The translations under genes and the position numbers were made by a program. Below are positions 22,281 through 34,446 of a stretch of 64,000 nt of DNA, in pieces (the stretch's first letter is position 1; every line of letters begins with the position of its first letter). This DNA comes from Coptis chinensis (taxonomy: Eukaryota; Streptophyta; Magnoliopsida; Ranunculales; Ranunculaceae). The notes beneath the pieces are model-generated. The model worked only from the letters and a program-made list of their open reading frames with translations, searched no databases and was not told the DNA's origin. The stretch lies in assembly GCA_015680905.1 (NCBI GenBank), contig CM027378.1, forward strand, positions 40,893,001 through 40,957,000, in the 5' to 3' direction.

Positions 22281-23702
22281 TGATAAGAGCCCAAAACTGT
22301 AGTTTTAACCCCTTAATAATCATATTGTTAGACCAATTATGTGAATAATAAGTAAGAGTTAATCTTGATTAAGTGTTTTTATGCATTTCGGGCTTCAAAG
22401 TCCATTATGCAGAAATGTGCCACTTTAGCGAGATAAAGGAGCAAAAAGTCGTGAAACTTCCGAATGCCATATCTTTGGACTCAGACCTCGGATTGAGGCC
22501 CACCTTATGTCAAAACGATCGGCTCGGAAAGATTTTGCAATGGTCCAAGCCTTGACCCAATCAGAGTAGCAGAAGTGGACGAAAAGTCTGTGGAAGCCAA
22601 CTGCAGCTGAAAAGGCCTTTTGGATTTGAAAGAATTGGGTTTTGGGCTGATTCTGGCCCAAAACATGGCTCCAAGCCCATGCACGATTTTTGGATCTGGA
22701 TGTATAAAAACAAAAGCTTGACTCGGTGTTAATGGCAGTCAAGAGTGATGGTTAGAAAATAGTAGATAGTTTAGAATAGAAAGTAGCCATTAAAATAGCT
22801 TCTAGATCTAGTTTTATTTAATTGTTTTTGATTAAGTATAGTTTCAAATCTAATTCATTTCATTAGATTAAACCTTGAATCTTGTTCTTCATTTGATTAG
22901 ATCAATAAAGTAGTATTCTTTACCCATTTCGATTTTTGTCAATTCCAATTCTAGATCTAAATTCAATTCCTGTCCTTATTTCAATTTAGTCATTAAATTA
23001 GATTTCATTATTGTTAAATTAAGTAAATTTCAATGCTTTATATTATGTTTAGTCTTAATCTAAATGGAAATGATTATGAATGATTCAAGGCTAAACCTCC
23101 ATTAGAGGGTTGTGAAGCCTTGATGAAAGCTTGATTCGATTATCGTAGAGTCGCCGTATTTTCTATTCCACTCTAGAGGCGATTAGTTCACCATGAGAAT
23201 GGGTTTAATTGTTCACATGCTAGTTATGAATTGGTAGAAATGCCATGTATAATTAGGGATTAGGAATAACCAATTGTTCTCACGGGCGATTCAATTCGAT
23301 TATTAACGATTAAATCGTTAGTGGATTAAGTTGAGTTAAGGTGGAATCAATCCCCTCTAACTCCTTATCATAGAATCAACGTAGCATTCCCTTAGTATTC
23401 TGATAACCGACTAGTTGCATCTTGTGGGTAGTTGCATCGTAGTATAATTCCCTTCGTAAAACTCTCATAGACTTAAAAACGACTAGTTAGATTAGAAAAC
23501 ATCCATGCTAGAGCACTAGGAGTGGAACGAATTCGTTACTCCATTCTATTTCGATAGACTTGAGAGTAGGAAACTTTGATAATCAACCACGTAAAATTGA
23601 ATAAGTTTAGTTTACTTACGTTGTGAATTCATCGTTCATTTCGTAGGTAGACTATTCATTTTTATCATATTCAGTACACATTTACAAATTTAATCCTTAT
23701 CA
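22281..23702 (+). repeat. 3' LTR of the inner element
   Basis: It is 1422 bp, TGATAAG..TTATCA, followed by the target duplication AAGGA at 23703-23707. Confidence 0.95.
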
Positions 23703-24560
23703 AAGGACCCTGGTCGTCCTACTGTAAAATGCACCTTAGGAGATTCCCACACGACGACCGCTTTATTAGACCTGGGGGCGAGTGTTAACTTACTCCCGTA
23801 TTACTTGTATAAACAAATAGGTCTACAGAAATGCAACCTACAAAAATAACGTTGCAATTAGCGGACGGTCAATTAAGTATCCTAAGGGTGTAGTGGAAAA
23901 ACGTGCTTGTTAAGGTTTAGGATTTCTACTATCCTGCTGATTTTGTTATCCTCGATACAGAAGTCGCTAATGACTCTGTACCGATCATCTTAGGGCGGCC
24001 CTTTTTAGCAACTGCCAACGCACTTATTAATTGCCACGATGGTAAGATGTCCTTATCTTTTGGCCATCTCACAGTTGAGGTAAATGTTTTCAAGATGATG
24101 AAATAATTACCAGATTCGTCTATAGATGGGGAGGTTAGCATGATCGAGAGCTTAGCTCAAGATTATTTTAACAACACGTTTCCTGAAAACAATATGTACA
24201 AATTCCTTTCCTTTGGAAAGTCAGATTTTGTAAATGAATCCTACTTAGAGGAAGTCAACACCATCCTTGAGTCCACACAAGTTGTAGACCCTTCGGTTGC
24301 TCCTTATACTGAGTATGAAGACTTGCCACCTAAGCAAGTCTTCATTATGCAAAATGAAGACCCCGACGAAACATCTAGTGATTTTCCTTCCACCCCAGTG
24401 CTTAAACCCCTTCCCCCAGAGTTAAAATATATACAACTTGATCCGGATGGTAATCATCTGGTAATTATATCTTCTCTGTTATCTAAGGATGAAGAGACAC
24501 GTTTAATCCGGGTGATTAGGGAACATCGGTCTCGATTAGTTGGTCCCTAAGTCGACATTA
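23703..24560 (+). pseudogene. Outer element protease (after the insertion) and protease-RT linker
   Basis: It resumes the outer protease with DLGASVNLLPYYLYKQIG and reaches GRPFLATANALIN (about 23990-24030). The linker frame 24140-24550 follows (MIESLAQDYFNNTFPENNMY to LKPLPPELKYIQLDPD), the usual approach to the RT domain in this lineage. It belongs to a broken fossil. Confidence 0.85.
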
Positions 24561-25420
24561 AGGGGAATTGACCCTAATGCTTGCACTCATCGTATCCATT
24601 TGGAGGATAACGAAAGACTTCTCAAACCTCGGTGTCGCGAACCCCGCCATGAAAGAGGTGGTTAGGAAAGAAGTCTTACGATTACTCGATCGCGGGTATC
24701 ATATACCCAATCTCGATAGCGAATGGGTCAGCCCCATTCATGTAGTTCCTAAGAAATTAGGAGTTACCATGGTTAAATAGCGGAAAGGGTGACTATGTTG
24801 TCACACAAGGTCCTATGAAATGGAGGATCTGTATTGATTCTGAGACGTTTAAATGCTATGACATGAAAGGATCACTTTCCTTTTACCTTTTATAGATCAA
24901 ATGCTTTCGAACGCCTAGCTGGTCATGCTTTTTATTGTTTTCTGGATGACTACTCAGGCTATTTTCAGATTATTATTGATATTGATGACCAAGAAAAGAC
25001 TACCTTCACATGTCCCTTTGGAACGCATGCCTATAAACGAATGCCTTTTGGCCTTTGTAATGCTTTTGGAACCTTCCAGCGGTGTATGCTTCATATATTT
25101 AGTGACATGGTAGAGCGCTTTATGGAAGTTTTCATGGATGATTTTTCTATCTATGGAGACTCCATCACAGACTGTTTTTCTAACCTGTTTAAGGTTTTGA
25201 CAAGGTGTGAAGAAAAGAGCCTCGTTTTAAACTGGGAAAAGTGTCATTTCATGGTGAAAAAGGGCATAGTACTAGGTCACATTGTATCTAGTGATGGCAT
25301 CGAAGTAGATAAGGCCAAACTAGATAAGATAGCGACTCTACCTAAACCATGGACTGTCCGTGATATTAGAGCCTTTCTAGGCCATGCAGGTTTTTATAGG
25401 CGATTTATCAAAGACTTCTC
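24561..25420 (+). pseudogene. Reverse transcriptase of the outer element (Athila type)
   Basis: RT blocks in order are VVRKEVLRLLDRGYHIP, SEWVSPIHVVPKK, YCFLDDYSGYFQI, FTCPFGTHAYKRMPFGLCNA, and the catalytic phrase VFMDDFSIYGDS (about 25130-25160). FQRCMLHIFSDMVERFMEVF around the active site is typical of the Athila branch of Ty3/gypsy. The thumb/connection part ends with ALIFGHAGFYRR-type sequence (AFLGHAGFYRRFIKDFSKIA). It is broken, with a few breaks. Confidence 0.9.
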
Positions 25421-25880
25421 GAAAATAGCTAGACCTTTAACTAATCTGCTTTTGAAAGATGCAATCTTTGATTTTAATTTTAACCGTAAGCGGGCTTTTG
25501 AAACTTTAAAGCAGCCGCTAACCTCTGCACCAATTATACAGACCTCCCGATTGGTCTAAACCTTTCGAACTCATGTGTGATGCTAGTGACTATGCGGTTG
25601 GTGCGATCTTGGGAGAAAAACTAGATAATAAGTCCACCGTCATTTATTATGCTAGTAAAACATTAAACGATGTTCAACGAAATTATTCAACTACTGAAAA
25701 AAGAATTCTTAGCCGTCATTTATGCTTTAGATAAGTTTTAGGTCCTTATTTGGTTGGTTCTAAAACTTTAGTTTACACGGACCATGCACCATAAGTACCT
25801 TCTTACAAAGAAGGATGCTAAGCGAGATTAATCCGATGGATCCTTCTCCGCAAAGAGTTCACATTAGAAATAAAGGACAA
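25421..25880 (+). pseudogene. RNase H of the outer element
   Basis: FELMCDASDYAVGAILGE, IYYASKTLNDVQRNYSTTEK and the following part are the usual RNase H of Ty3/gypsy Pol, directly after RT. It is broken. Confidence 0.85.
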
Positions 25881-27300
25881 AAGAGGGGTTGAAAACGTGG
25901 TTGCCGACCACTTATCTAGACTCACAAACGACGATCGATCGATTCTCGAGTCCATACCGGACTCTTTTCCCCGATGAGCATCGTATGCCATTTTTCAAGA
26001 TACCATGGTATCTTGACATTGTAAATTATCTAGCGGCTGATGTTATGCCTTATAATTGGTCAAGGAATGAACGTAAAAGTTTTTGGCGAGTTAAGTTATA
26101 CTCTTGGGATGAGCCCTACCTTTTTAAGTATTGTGCGAATCAGATTATTCGTCGTTGTATTCCCCAGTGGGAATATAATGAAGTTCTATCGTTCTGCCAT
26201 GACAAAAAGTGTGGTGGACATTTTAGTGGGATGAAAACAGCCGCTAAAGTTCTGCAATGTGGATTTTATTGGCCTACCCTTTTTAAGGATGCCCAAGTGC
26301 ATTGCAAGACGTGTATACGTTGCCAACAACTTGGGCGAATTACGAAACGTAATATGATGCCATTAAATCCAATCTTGATCGTAGAAATTTTTGAGGTTTG
26401 GGGCATTGATTTCATGGGTCCTTTCCCGTTTCCCACGGTTTCATTTATATTCTAGTTGCCGTGGACTACGTGTCTAAAATGGATAGAGGCCCTAACTTGC
26501 CGTAGCAATGACCATAAGACCGTTGTATTTTTATTAAAGAATATATTTTCTGTCGGTTTGGCATTCCTAAAGCCATCATTAGTGATGGTGGAACACATTT
26601 TTGCAACAGAGTTGTTGCATCCCTAGTGAAAAAGTATGGAGTTACACACAAAGTAGCAACTCCTTATCATCCACAAACTAGCGGACAAGTAGAAGTTTCT
26701 AATAGGGAAATCAAAAAGATTTTAGAAACAACTGTAAACCCTGATAGGAAAGACTGGTCAAAGCGTCTATCGGATGCCTTATGGGCGTATAGAACTGCTT
26801 TCAAAACTCCTATAGGTATGTCTCCCTTTAGACTTGTTTTTGGAAACCATGTCATTTGCCCGTTGAATTAGAGCACCATGCTCTGTGGGCTATAAAAGCC
26901 TTAACTTCAATATTGATGAGGCGGTGTCAAACGCAAGTTGCAATTGAATGAGCTTGAAGAAATCCCTAGCGATTAAATGCGATCTCGCGAAGGATTTATA
27001 AAGCTAACATGAAACGTGTTCATGATAAGCATATCTTGGCGCAAAGAGTTTGTAGTCGGTCAAAAGGTTTTGCTTTACAACTCCCGTTTACATGTTTTCC
27101 CAGGCAAACTAAAAACCCGTTGGTGCGGCCCTTTTCTAGTTATCAAGTCACCCTTTACGGGGCAATCACATTGGTAAATCCAAATGACAACAATACCTTT
27201 CAAGTTAATGGTCAACGGTTAAAACATTTTCACGAACTTCGTCCCCGATGTAGAGGAAGTCCTTTTACAGGGACCACTGCCTCTATGAGGATCGACCCTT
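25881..27300 (+). pseudogene. Integrase of the outer element
   Basis: The zinc-binding HHCC region (HDKKCGGHFSGMKTAAKVLQ and CKTCIRCQQLGR, about 26200-26340), the catalytic core starting GIDFMGPFPF, then IISDGGTHF and the phrase [20 protein letters not shown] with the third acidic residue, and a C-terminal part to about 27290 are all visible. Integrase joins the cDNA to the target. It is broken, with several breaks, but every domain of an active relative is represented. It is the only integrase in the window. Confidence 0.9.
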
Positions 27301-28310
27301 GTCATTTGGTGTACTTACTTTCATTTTCATATCTTGATAAGTACACCATTCAGGTAACCGGCCCTCCCTATGGAGTGTATGGTCAGAAGTACGGATCCTA
27401 AGTCCACAGTTCACATAATTCACGTTTTCCACTTTTGCATGTTTTCTCAGTTTTTTAGTCATGTTCCTCTATGGAGTGAATTATGTATTTATTATTTTTC
27501 GTGTTTCTTATAATAAACAAATAAAAATAAAATTAAAATTCTTAAAATCATAGAAATTGCAATCCAACAAGTCTTGGGAATCTGACTTTAAACGACCCAC
27601 GTTGTAAACAAATTTTGTGTTTAAAAATTTGTTTGGGGTGGCGATCGATCTTTCCATCGGGATTGTTCGAACTTTCCATTGGTTTTATTTAGGCCCATTA
27701 GTTCAATTGGGTTGACGTAATCTAAACTTAGATTTCCTTCGTTCGCATAACTTACGTCACACACGCACTTCGAGGCGTTCTTCCACCCTCTTATACGTCA
27801 CCCATGGTTGGAATTGAATGTTTTATGGATCATTGGATTGGAAATTCTCTACTGATCATTTCCATAACTCATTCGCTAAAATCGGGCGAGTAACGAAGCG
27901 GCAAATTGAGTTTGAATTTGCGCGAAAAATCGGAAAATTTCTGAATTCAAACTGGGCTTGGGCCCAACCCGCGACGCGACGCTAAGGCGTCTCCTTCCTT
28001 CCCAACCCGCACGCACAGTGTTTCCACTTCAATCCCAAACCGCCGGTTACAAGTTAAATTAAATTTTGGAAACCAAAATAAAAAATAAATATAGAGAGAG
28101 GGAAGAAAACCTAACTACACCTACACCAAGGAAATCAAATCCACCTAAATCTTCTCTAAACAATCATCACCGCCAACCCAACTTCGAAAAACAGCCAACA
28201 ATTATAGTTTCCACCACCACCACCACCGCCACCAACGCCGTTTTTAGTAGTTTTCTTCAAAACTCGCCTCCCCCATAGTCTACAAACCATTAGTAGTCTA
28301 AGTAATTTCA
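27301..28310 (+). other. Noncoding stretch before post-pol ORF A, outer element
   Basis: It matches 16500-17520 and 360-1120 (minus): the conserved CCCTCCCTATGGAGTGTATG block near 27362, a polypurine-like tract GGGGTGG at 27635-27641, and the block at 27770-27920 common to all three elements. Confidence 0.6.
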
Positions 28311-29465
28311 ATGGCGCTACGACGTAGAATTTTGCCGGAACACGCGTTTGCTTCCGACAGTTTCGCGCCATTTTACGACGCGGAGATATTCAAGAGACAT
28401 TGGAACGGACTGTTGTACTCAACTGAGGAGTTCTATCACTATGATTTGGTAGAATAGTTTTATAAAAAGCGAGAATTGGAAGGGGATAGGATTTTCATAA
28501 AGTTAGGAGGAACGCGAGAGAAGTAACGCGGCGGTTGTTAGCTAAACTGTTAGGAATTACGGCAGAAAGCAACCTAGTAACGACAATTCAGGAATCGATT
28601 AATCGGAGTTCCCGCTTTGATGAAGGATACCGTCGTGGAGGGTGAATACAATCGACATCCCATTCGTCCCGCCGACCACCACGAGAACCAATCAACCGGG
28701 TCAGAGCTCGGTGGATTGGTAGGAACGCCCCTGAAAGACAAAGTCGATGATATCGGCCCGCAATGTCCGCGACGTTCTCTGGATTTTGCAAACAAAGAAG
28801 TATAATTTCTGCATCCTTGATTTAATGTTTAATGTGATTCGAGGAGTGGGGAAGAGTTTAAGCCTCTTCCCCGTGATTGAGCACTAAGATCATGCTCTCC
28901 TTTAGAGTCGCCGCAAAGATCTGCTCCTATTAAGATCAAATTGCATTCTAATGCAAGTATCTATCTGGATTGCATCCAAGAGACTTGGCCGTTATGCGAA
29001 GAAAAATGGATGAGTCGGAGGATGAAAGGGAAGATATGACATGGCTGGATGAAGATGCATTAGAGAAGTGTAATTCTAATGTAGAACGCATGCAAGTGTT
29101 GCAAACTGCCTTGCGGTGCGTTTATGGTATTTGTGGAGATATCCGAAATAGACAGATAGTAGTTCAAAAGAAGCAAGGGAACCTTCAGAGGAGATTTGAA
29201 ATGCTCGAAGGGGTTCTAGACGATATCTTGTCTAACATGGAGACTATCCACCAGCAACAACAAACCCAGTATGCAGTACTCGGTACTGAGATGGAAGCCC
29301 AACGCTTGTTCCGAATAGAGATGCTACGACGCATGCCACCCGTGGAGGACTCTGTTTCAGCCCGAGTCCGAACAGCATGAGCATCGTCGCCGAAGACAGA
29401 TGGTTCAAGTCATTCTCCATCCCAGCCAATCTCCATCTCGGGGTCCATCATCAACACAAAACTAG
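28311..29465 (+). pseudogene. Post-pol ORF A of the outer element
   Basis: It starts MALRRRILPEHAFASDSFAP and ends in a coiled, E/R/Q-rich part (RRKMDESEDEREDMTWLDED to MEAQRLFRIEMLRRMPP). It is homologous to 17520-18673 but noticeably diverged in the middle. Its function is unknown and no membrane segment was seen. It is broken, with several breaks. Confidence 0.6.
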
Positions 29466-30254
29466 GTGTTCACCCCAACTTGAGTTATTTGTTATTTCAT
29501 AATTTCATTTTATTAGAAGGATTTTAATTCAAGTAGTTAAATTTAAATAGTAATGTGTTTATTTAATGTTGTTTGGATTTAAATTTTATTTTTAATATAA
29601 TTGGTTATTTTCGAAGTCTTGCTTGTTTTATCATTAATTCCACCTTCCCAGGCTTCGTTTGGGGGTGGAAATATTTAAACCGAGCATAAGTCGTGATATG
29701 ATCATATCTTTGTAAGTTGTCTTGGAGGAAGGTTGATAATTTGGCGATATCGGCATATCTATGACTTGTGTGGTGATAGCATGAAATCTACGAGAGTTTA
29801 GAAGTTACTATTCTAAATCCAGTATGGAAGATACCAGGATTTTTAGAAAATCATGGAAATGGGTTGTTTCCGTTTTCGGTTTTGAAATTTTCCTATTTCC
29901 GAAAATTGCCTTCAAACAAATTGGGAACTTCTCGATTCGTTTTGGTAGCTCGAACCTATTTAAACTCCTTTCTTTCTACACTAACAAACCACACTACATC
30001 CCACCATCATCCCGCCCTTCCACTCCAAGTTTTTTTTCTTTTTGCTCTAAACTCCGTTTCAGACCTTTTCAGCGCTTTTACATTTTTTCGAAAATTTTTG
30101 TCGAGGCGCGACCAAAAAACTTGTAATTCTAAAACCCACGAAAGCGACCGCGCCTATATGTGAGCCATCTACACTTTCTTCCTTCTAACGCGAAAAAAAT
30201 CGAATTTTCGACGGTCATTCCGGATTTTTGTGGAGTATTCAAAGAGTTATTGTG
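29466..30254 (+). other. Noncoding stretch between post-pol ORFs A and B, outer element
   Basis: It carries a polypurine-like tract GGGGGTGG at 29661-29668 in the context CGTTTGGGGGTGG and a GCGACC/GCGCC-containing leader-like block at about 30060-30170. No further gene was found. Confidence 0.55.
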
Positions 30255-31163
30255 ATGACATCTCCTATAGTCATATACGAACAGTCCTTCAAAGATGTGT
30301 TGGGCACGAGACCTATGGACATTGGTTCCGGACAAAGAATCCTGCGATTAGGATGGCGTCATCTACTTGTAAGTGATGACGATTCATATTCACCACGACT
30401 TCTTTGCTTATTTCTACGACCATGTTAAATTCTATTGTAATCGGGATGGAGAACAAGAATTCTCTGTCGTGGTCGAGGACCGCGACACATCAATTCGATA
30501 AAAATGTGGTCGCTTTAGTTAATGGGTTACCAATACGATCCTGTTCACACATGGGCATATATGACCGATAATGCATACCAGCATGATTATACATATTTCC
30601 ATGAGTATTATGGGGAGGGTATTTCGAGTAATGGACCGAGGGCGATATAGCATTGCCGCTTGGTAGCCTTTCCCTAAACGTAGGCACCATCATGTTATTC
30701 ATCCCGATGAATATTTTGGGGAATGGCGGTTCATTTCCAAAACAAGATCGCTGGTGACATTTTCCTCGCTTTAGGCGAGGGGCGTCGCCGATATGACATC
30801 CCCCGAAGTTTTAGTCGCTAGTCTTAAGAGGGCCCAAAGCATGAGGCATAAGTATCTTCTTATGCCTGTTTTGGTAAGCCGCATCATCGTAGTTGTTTAC
30901 GTATTACGTGCACAATTCACGATTGGAAAAGGGTTGAAGTCATGAGACCCACCAATCGGTGGTTAAGCTCGTTAGCACAAGATAATGACTTGGCGGGATG
31001 GCGGTCGCGACCTCATTTGGTTGCCCCGTACATCCCATCGGACATGATACCACTTAACATGTTAGCATTAGTAGATGATAACTGGCAGCAAGCTTGGCAA
31101 ATTACAATGGACTGGCAGGATGCGAAGGAACCTCGTCTCACTAATGAGGAAGAGGATGCTTAA
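30255..31163 (+). pseudogene. Post-pol ORF B of the outer element
   Basis: The N-terminus is MTSP, as in the inner copy. The C-terminal 73 residues are open (30942-31163), matching the inner copy and ending in an acidic tail (TNEEEDA). No recognised domain. It is broken, with several breaks. Confidence 0.55.
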
Positions 31164-32963
31164 AAGGGAGATATGGTAAGTTTTAGTTTCAGTTAGTGTC
31201 TGCTTATGTCACAAGCAATTTAATTCTGTTAACCCCATAATGGGTGGAACTTTTATAGAGTTGCGTCAGTTTTTTATTTTCTATATTAGTATGTTCTAAC
31301 CTTGTTTTGCAGATGTTCCAGAATTTCACGCGTTTCCATGGTATTTTTCCTACCCTCTTTATTTATAATACTTTGAGGACAAAGCATGATTCTTGTTTGG
31401 GGGGGGGGGGGGGGCATAGAAACACGTGTAATTAAGGCATCTGTTAGGATATAGATATGTATATTATGCATTTGTTTTCTAGTTAAAATTTTTAAAAATT
31501 CAAAAATATAAATAAATAAGTTATGCTATACACTTAGGAATATTGGTATTGTTTTCTTTCTATGCTCTTAACAATCTAGAAGTGTCAATGTAGCTTTTGC
31601 ATCGGAATAATTGTTAGAAACTTAGGTTAATATGTAGGTAATAATCTCTCGCATCTATCTATAAATATATTACACGAGTATCTATGATTGTTAGCGATAA
31701 GTTTCAAATCTAGGCTAGAGTACTTATTCTACAAAATCCTGTGAGAATATAGCCGAAAGCCGTATATGAAATAAACATTTGAGAAATGACACAAGGGAGA
31801 AGTAAAATCCGGATAGAGATATCACACGTCCACTTGCTTGATCACTATGCCATATCCTAAGCGAGAATTTAGGCCCTCTTTGGATCGATATAACCGTAAA
31901 TTCAAACCTATGAATTATTTTCCGCTAGTCGCCCCTCGAGCCTTTCTTTAGCCTTCCATAAACCACAAATCCTTTACCCCTTACAAAAACAAAAACAAAA
32001 TAAAAAATAAATCAACCTACCCAATTTAGAGTAAGTCCGGAATAGAATGAGTGAAGAAAGAAGAAGAGAAAACACATGTAAACAAAAATTAGTTAGTTGC
32101 TTGAAAAAAAAAGAAGTTTCCATCCAAGGAAAAGAAAAAAAATAGAAATAAATAAAAACTCCAAAAATAGAATAAAAGGGAGTCAAAAGCCAAAGAAAAA
32201 AAAAAAAAAAATATGGCTAAGGATGGAAACAAAGTATAAGAAAAAAGAAAATAACAAGGTTTTTCTAAGTTACATAATATGAAGACTCTATTATCTCGGA
32301 CTTGTCCTTTTGAATATCCATTTCCTTCCTTCTTAAACCATCTCCTAATCCCCGACACCTAATAAAGACATCTAGCTCAATTAGGAATAGGTTAGTGTGA
32401 TAGTAAGTGGCGATGTGTTTGATCGACCCTAACTTCCTTGTTGTCATTGAGATTGTAAGGTAAAGTGTGCCCACGCACACCTGAGTAGATGTAAAACTTG
32501 AGTGGAAAAATTAGAGTGGTTTTGTCTTGACATTTATGTGAGGACCTACTTAAGGACGCTTATTCCGAAGTTTTTTGAGAAACTAACCTCGCTAGGCATT
32601 TCATAGTATTACTCATAGTATATATATTTGTATCATAGATGATTGATTATTATGCATATATTAGTTTAGGTTTTTGACTTAGTTATTCTTATTCAATTGC
32701 TAGTGAGATGTATAGATAGTTGGGACATGAATGAGGAAAACAATAGTTTTATTTCTTAGTCGTTGTAGTATAGTTGAAGTTTGTGAGTACCTTCACTGGA
32801 AAACTCTCACGAGGCTATAACTCGTCTATTCCCTAGTGGTTTAAGGCCTTGTTGCATAGGGTCAATGCAATCACACTCAGCGAAACGAGAGTAGATAGAA
32901 CTCCATTTTTGGTCACTTATTTTAATTTCTCATCTTTGCTTGAGGACAAGCAAAATGCTGTTT
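31164..32963 (+). other. 3' noncoding block of the outer element
   Basis: It is nearly the same sequence as 20444-22270. It carries an internal polypurine-like module with an expanded G run (about 31399-31414) and an A/G-rich tract at about 31981-32260. No gene. Confidence 0.7.
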
Positions 32964-32973
32964 GGGGGTGGTT
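32964..32973 (+). promoter_or_regulatory. Polypurine tract of the outer element
   Basis: GGGGGTGGTT immediately precedes the 3' LTR at 32974, after GCTTGAGGACAAGCAAAATG. It is the expected plus-strand primer. Confidence 0.8.
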
Positions 32974-34446
32974 TGATAAGAGCCCAAAACTGTAGTTTTA
33001 ACCCTTTAACTGTCATACTTTTGCACCAATTATGTGAGTAATAATTAAGAGTTAACACCGATTCGTGTTTTTATGCATTTCGGGCTTCAAAGTCCATTAT
33101 GTGCAGAAATGTGCCACTTTAGTGAGATAAAGGAGAAAAGGTCAGTTAGTAAGGAGTTCCGTGATTAAAGGCCAAGATTCAAGAAGATAAAGCCTTCTTA
33201 AAGCCCGGTCAAAAGCTGAAAAGTCGACACGGGTTGAAACAGCACACAAGTCAGCAGAACTTCCGAAAGCTGTATCTTTGGACTCAGATCTCGGAATTGG
33301 GCCTACCTTATGTCAAAACGACCGGCTCAGAAAGAGCTTTCCAATGGTCTAAGCTTTGACCCAATCAGAGGAGCAGAAGTGGACGAAAAGTCGGTGGAAG
33401 CCAACTGCAGTTGAAGAGGCCTTTTTGAACTGAAAGAATTGGGTTTTGGGCCTGATTCTCTGGCCCAAAACATGGCTCCAAGCCCATGCACGATTTTTGG
33501 ATCTGAAAGTTTAAAAACCAAAGTTTAGCTCTTTGTTAATGGTAGCTAGTTAGACCTAAAATAATATAGATAATTCTAGATCTGTTTTCATTAATTAAAT
33601 TAAGCTTTAGTTCCATTTTCAATTCTTGTTTTAGATTAAGTCTTTGAATCATTGTTCTTGATTGATTAGATAAATAAAATAGTTGTTTTAGCAATTTCGA
33701 ATTGTGTTATTTCAATCTATTAGATCTAGTTTTAATTATTGTTGGTTACCATCTCTTAGTTGTTAATTAGAATTTAATCATTGTTTAGTTTAGATTAGTA
33801 AATTTCAAATCTTGATAATATGTGTAGTTTAAATTCATATAGGAATGATTGCGGAATGATTCAAGGCTAAAACCTCCATTAGAGGGGTTGATGAAGCCTT
33901 GATGAAAACTTGGTGGTATAGTGTAGAAGCATTATAGAATCTATTCCAATCTAGAAGGTCGGATTAAGCCCATGAGAATGGGTGGACGACCTCACATGCT
34001 AGTTAGTACTCGGTAGAAATGCCATGAACACTAGGAATTAGAACTCTAATTTCTTGCCGTAAGAACGTAAGAATCGAGATACAAGAATCTATACTAGGTT
34101 ATTAAGTTGGATTCGAGGTGAATTCAATTCCCCTCTAATCCTTTATCTAGATTCAAAACAATCATATTTCCATAGCATTAAGTAGTTTAAATCAAGTAAT
34201 CAAATTCAGTAAGTATCGTAGTATATCACCTTCGTAAAGCTCTCATTGACTTAAGACTGATTAATTAGATTAGAAAACAATTCCATGCTAGAGCACTAGG
34301 AGTGGAACGAATTTGTTACTCCACTCTATTTCGATAGAATTGAGAGTAGGAAACTTTGATAACATAGCATCAAAAATAGTTTAGTTTACTTACGTTTTGA
34401 TTTCATCGTTCATTTCGTAGGTAAGCTATTCATTTTATGTTTATCA
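32974..34446 (+). repeat. 3' LTR of the outer element
   Basis: It is 1473 bp, TGATAAG..TTTATCA, followed by GCCAC at 34447-34451, the same five bases as 7103-7107. Confidence 0.95.

Larger units (their letters stand above)
11235..23702 (+). mobile_element. Inner Athila-lineage element, RT-less subfamily
   Basis: The LTRs 11235-12667 and 22281-23702 begin TGATAAG and end TTATCA, and the duplication AAGGA flanks the unit. Parts seen: primer site, leader, Gag, protease, the extra ORF of unknown function, noncoding stretch, two post-pol ORFs, noncoding block, polypurine tract, LTR. No reverse transcriptase, RNase H or integrase is recognised, and the order agrees with the left fragment at 1-4195. 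That suggests a non-autonomous subfamily moved by a partner such as the outer element. The coding parts are broken, with roughly ten or more breaks. By eye the LTRs differ by about 2-3%, so it is not much younger than its host element. Confidence 0.95.
7108..34446 (+). mobile_element. Outer Athila-lineage LTR element with a nested element inside
   Basis: Both LTRs are present (7108-8579 and 32974-34446), start TG and end CA, and are flanked by the 5-bp duplication GCCAC. Parts in order: LTR, primer site for tRNA-Asp, leader, Gag, protease (interrupted by the element at 11235-23702, target duplication AAGGA), reverse transcriptase, RNase H, integrase, two post-pol ORFs, a 1.8 kb noncoding block, polypurine tract, LTR. 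Without the insert it is about 14.9 kb, somewhat larger than typical Athila elements. The coding parts are broken, with perhaps ten or more breaks in total. By eye the LTRs differ by about 2-4%, which suggests an age around a million years. It inserted into the LINE zf-RVT region. Confidence 0.95.
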
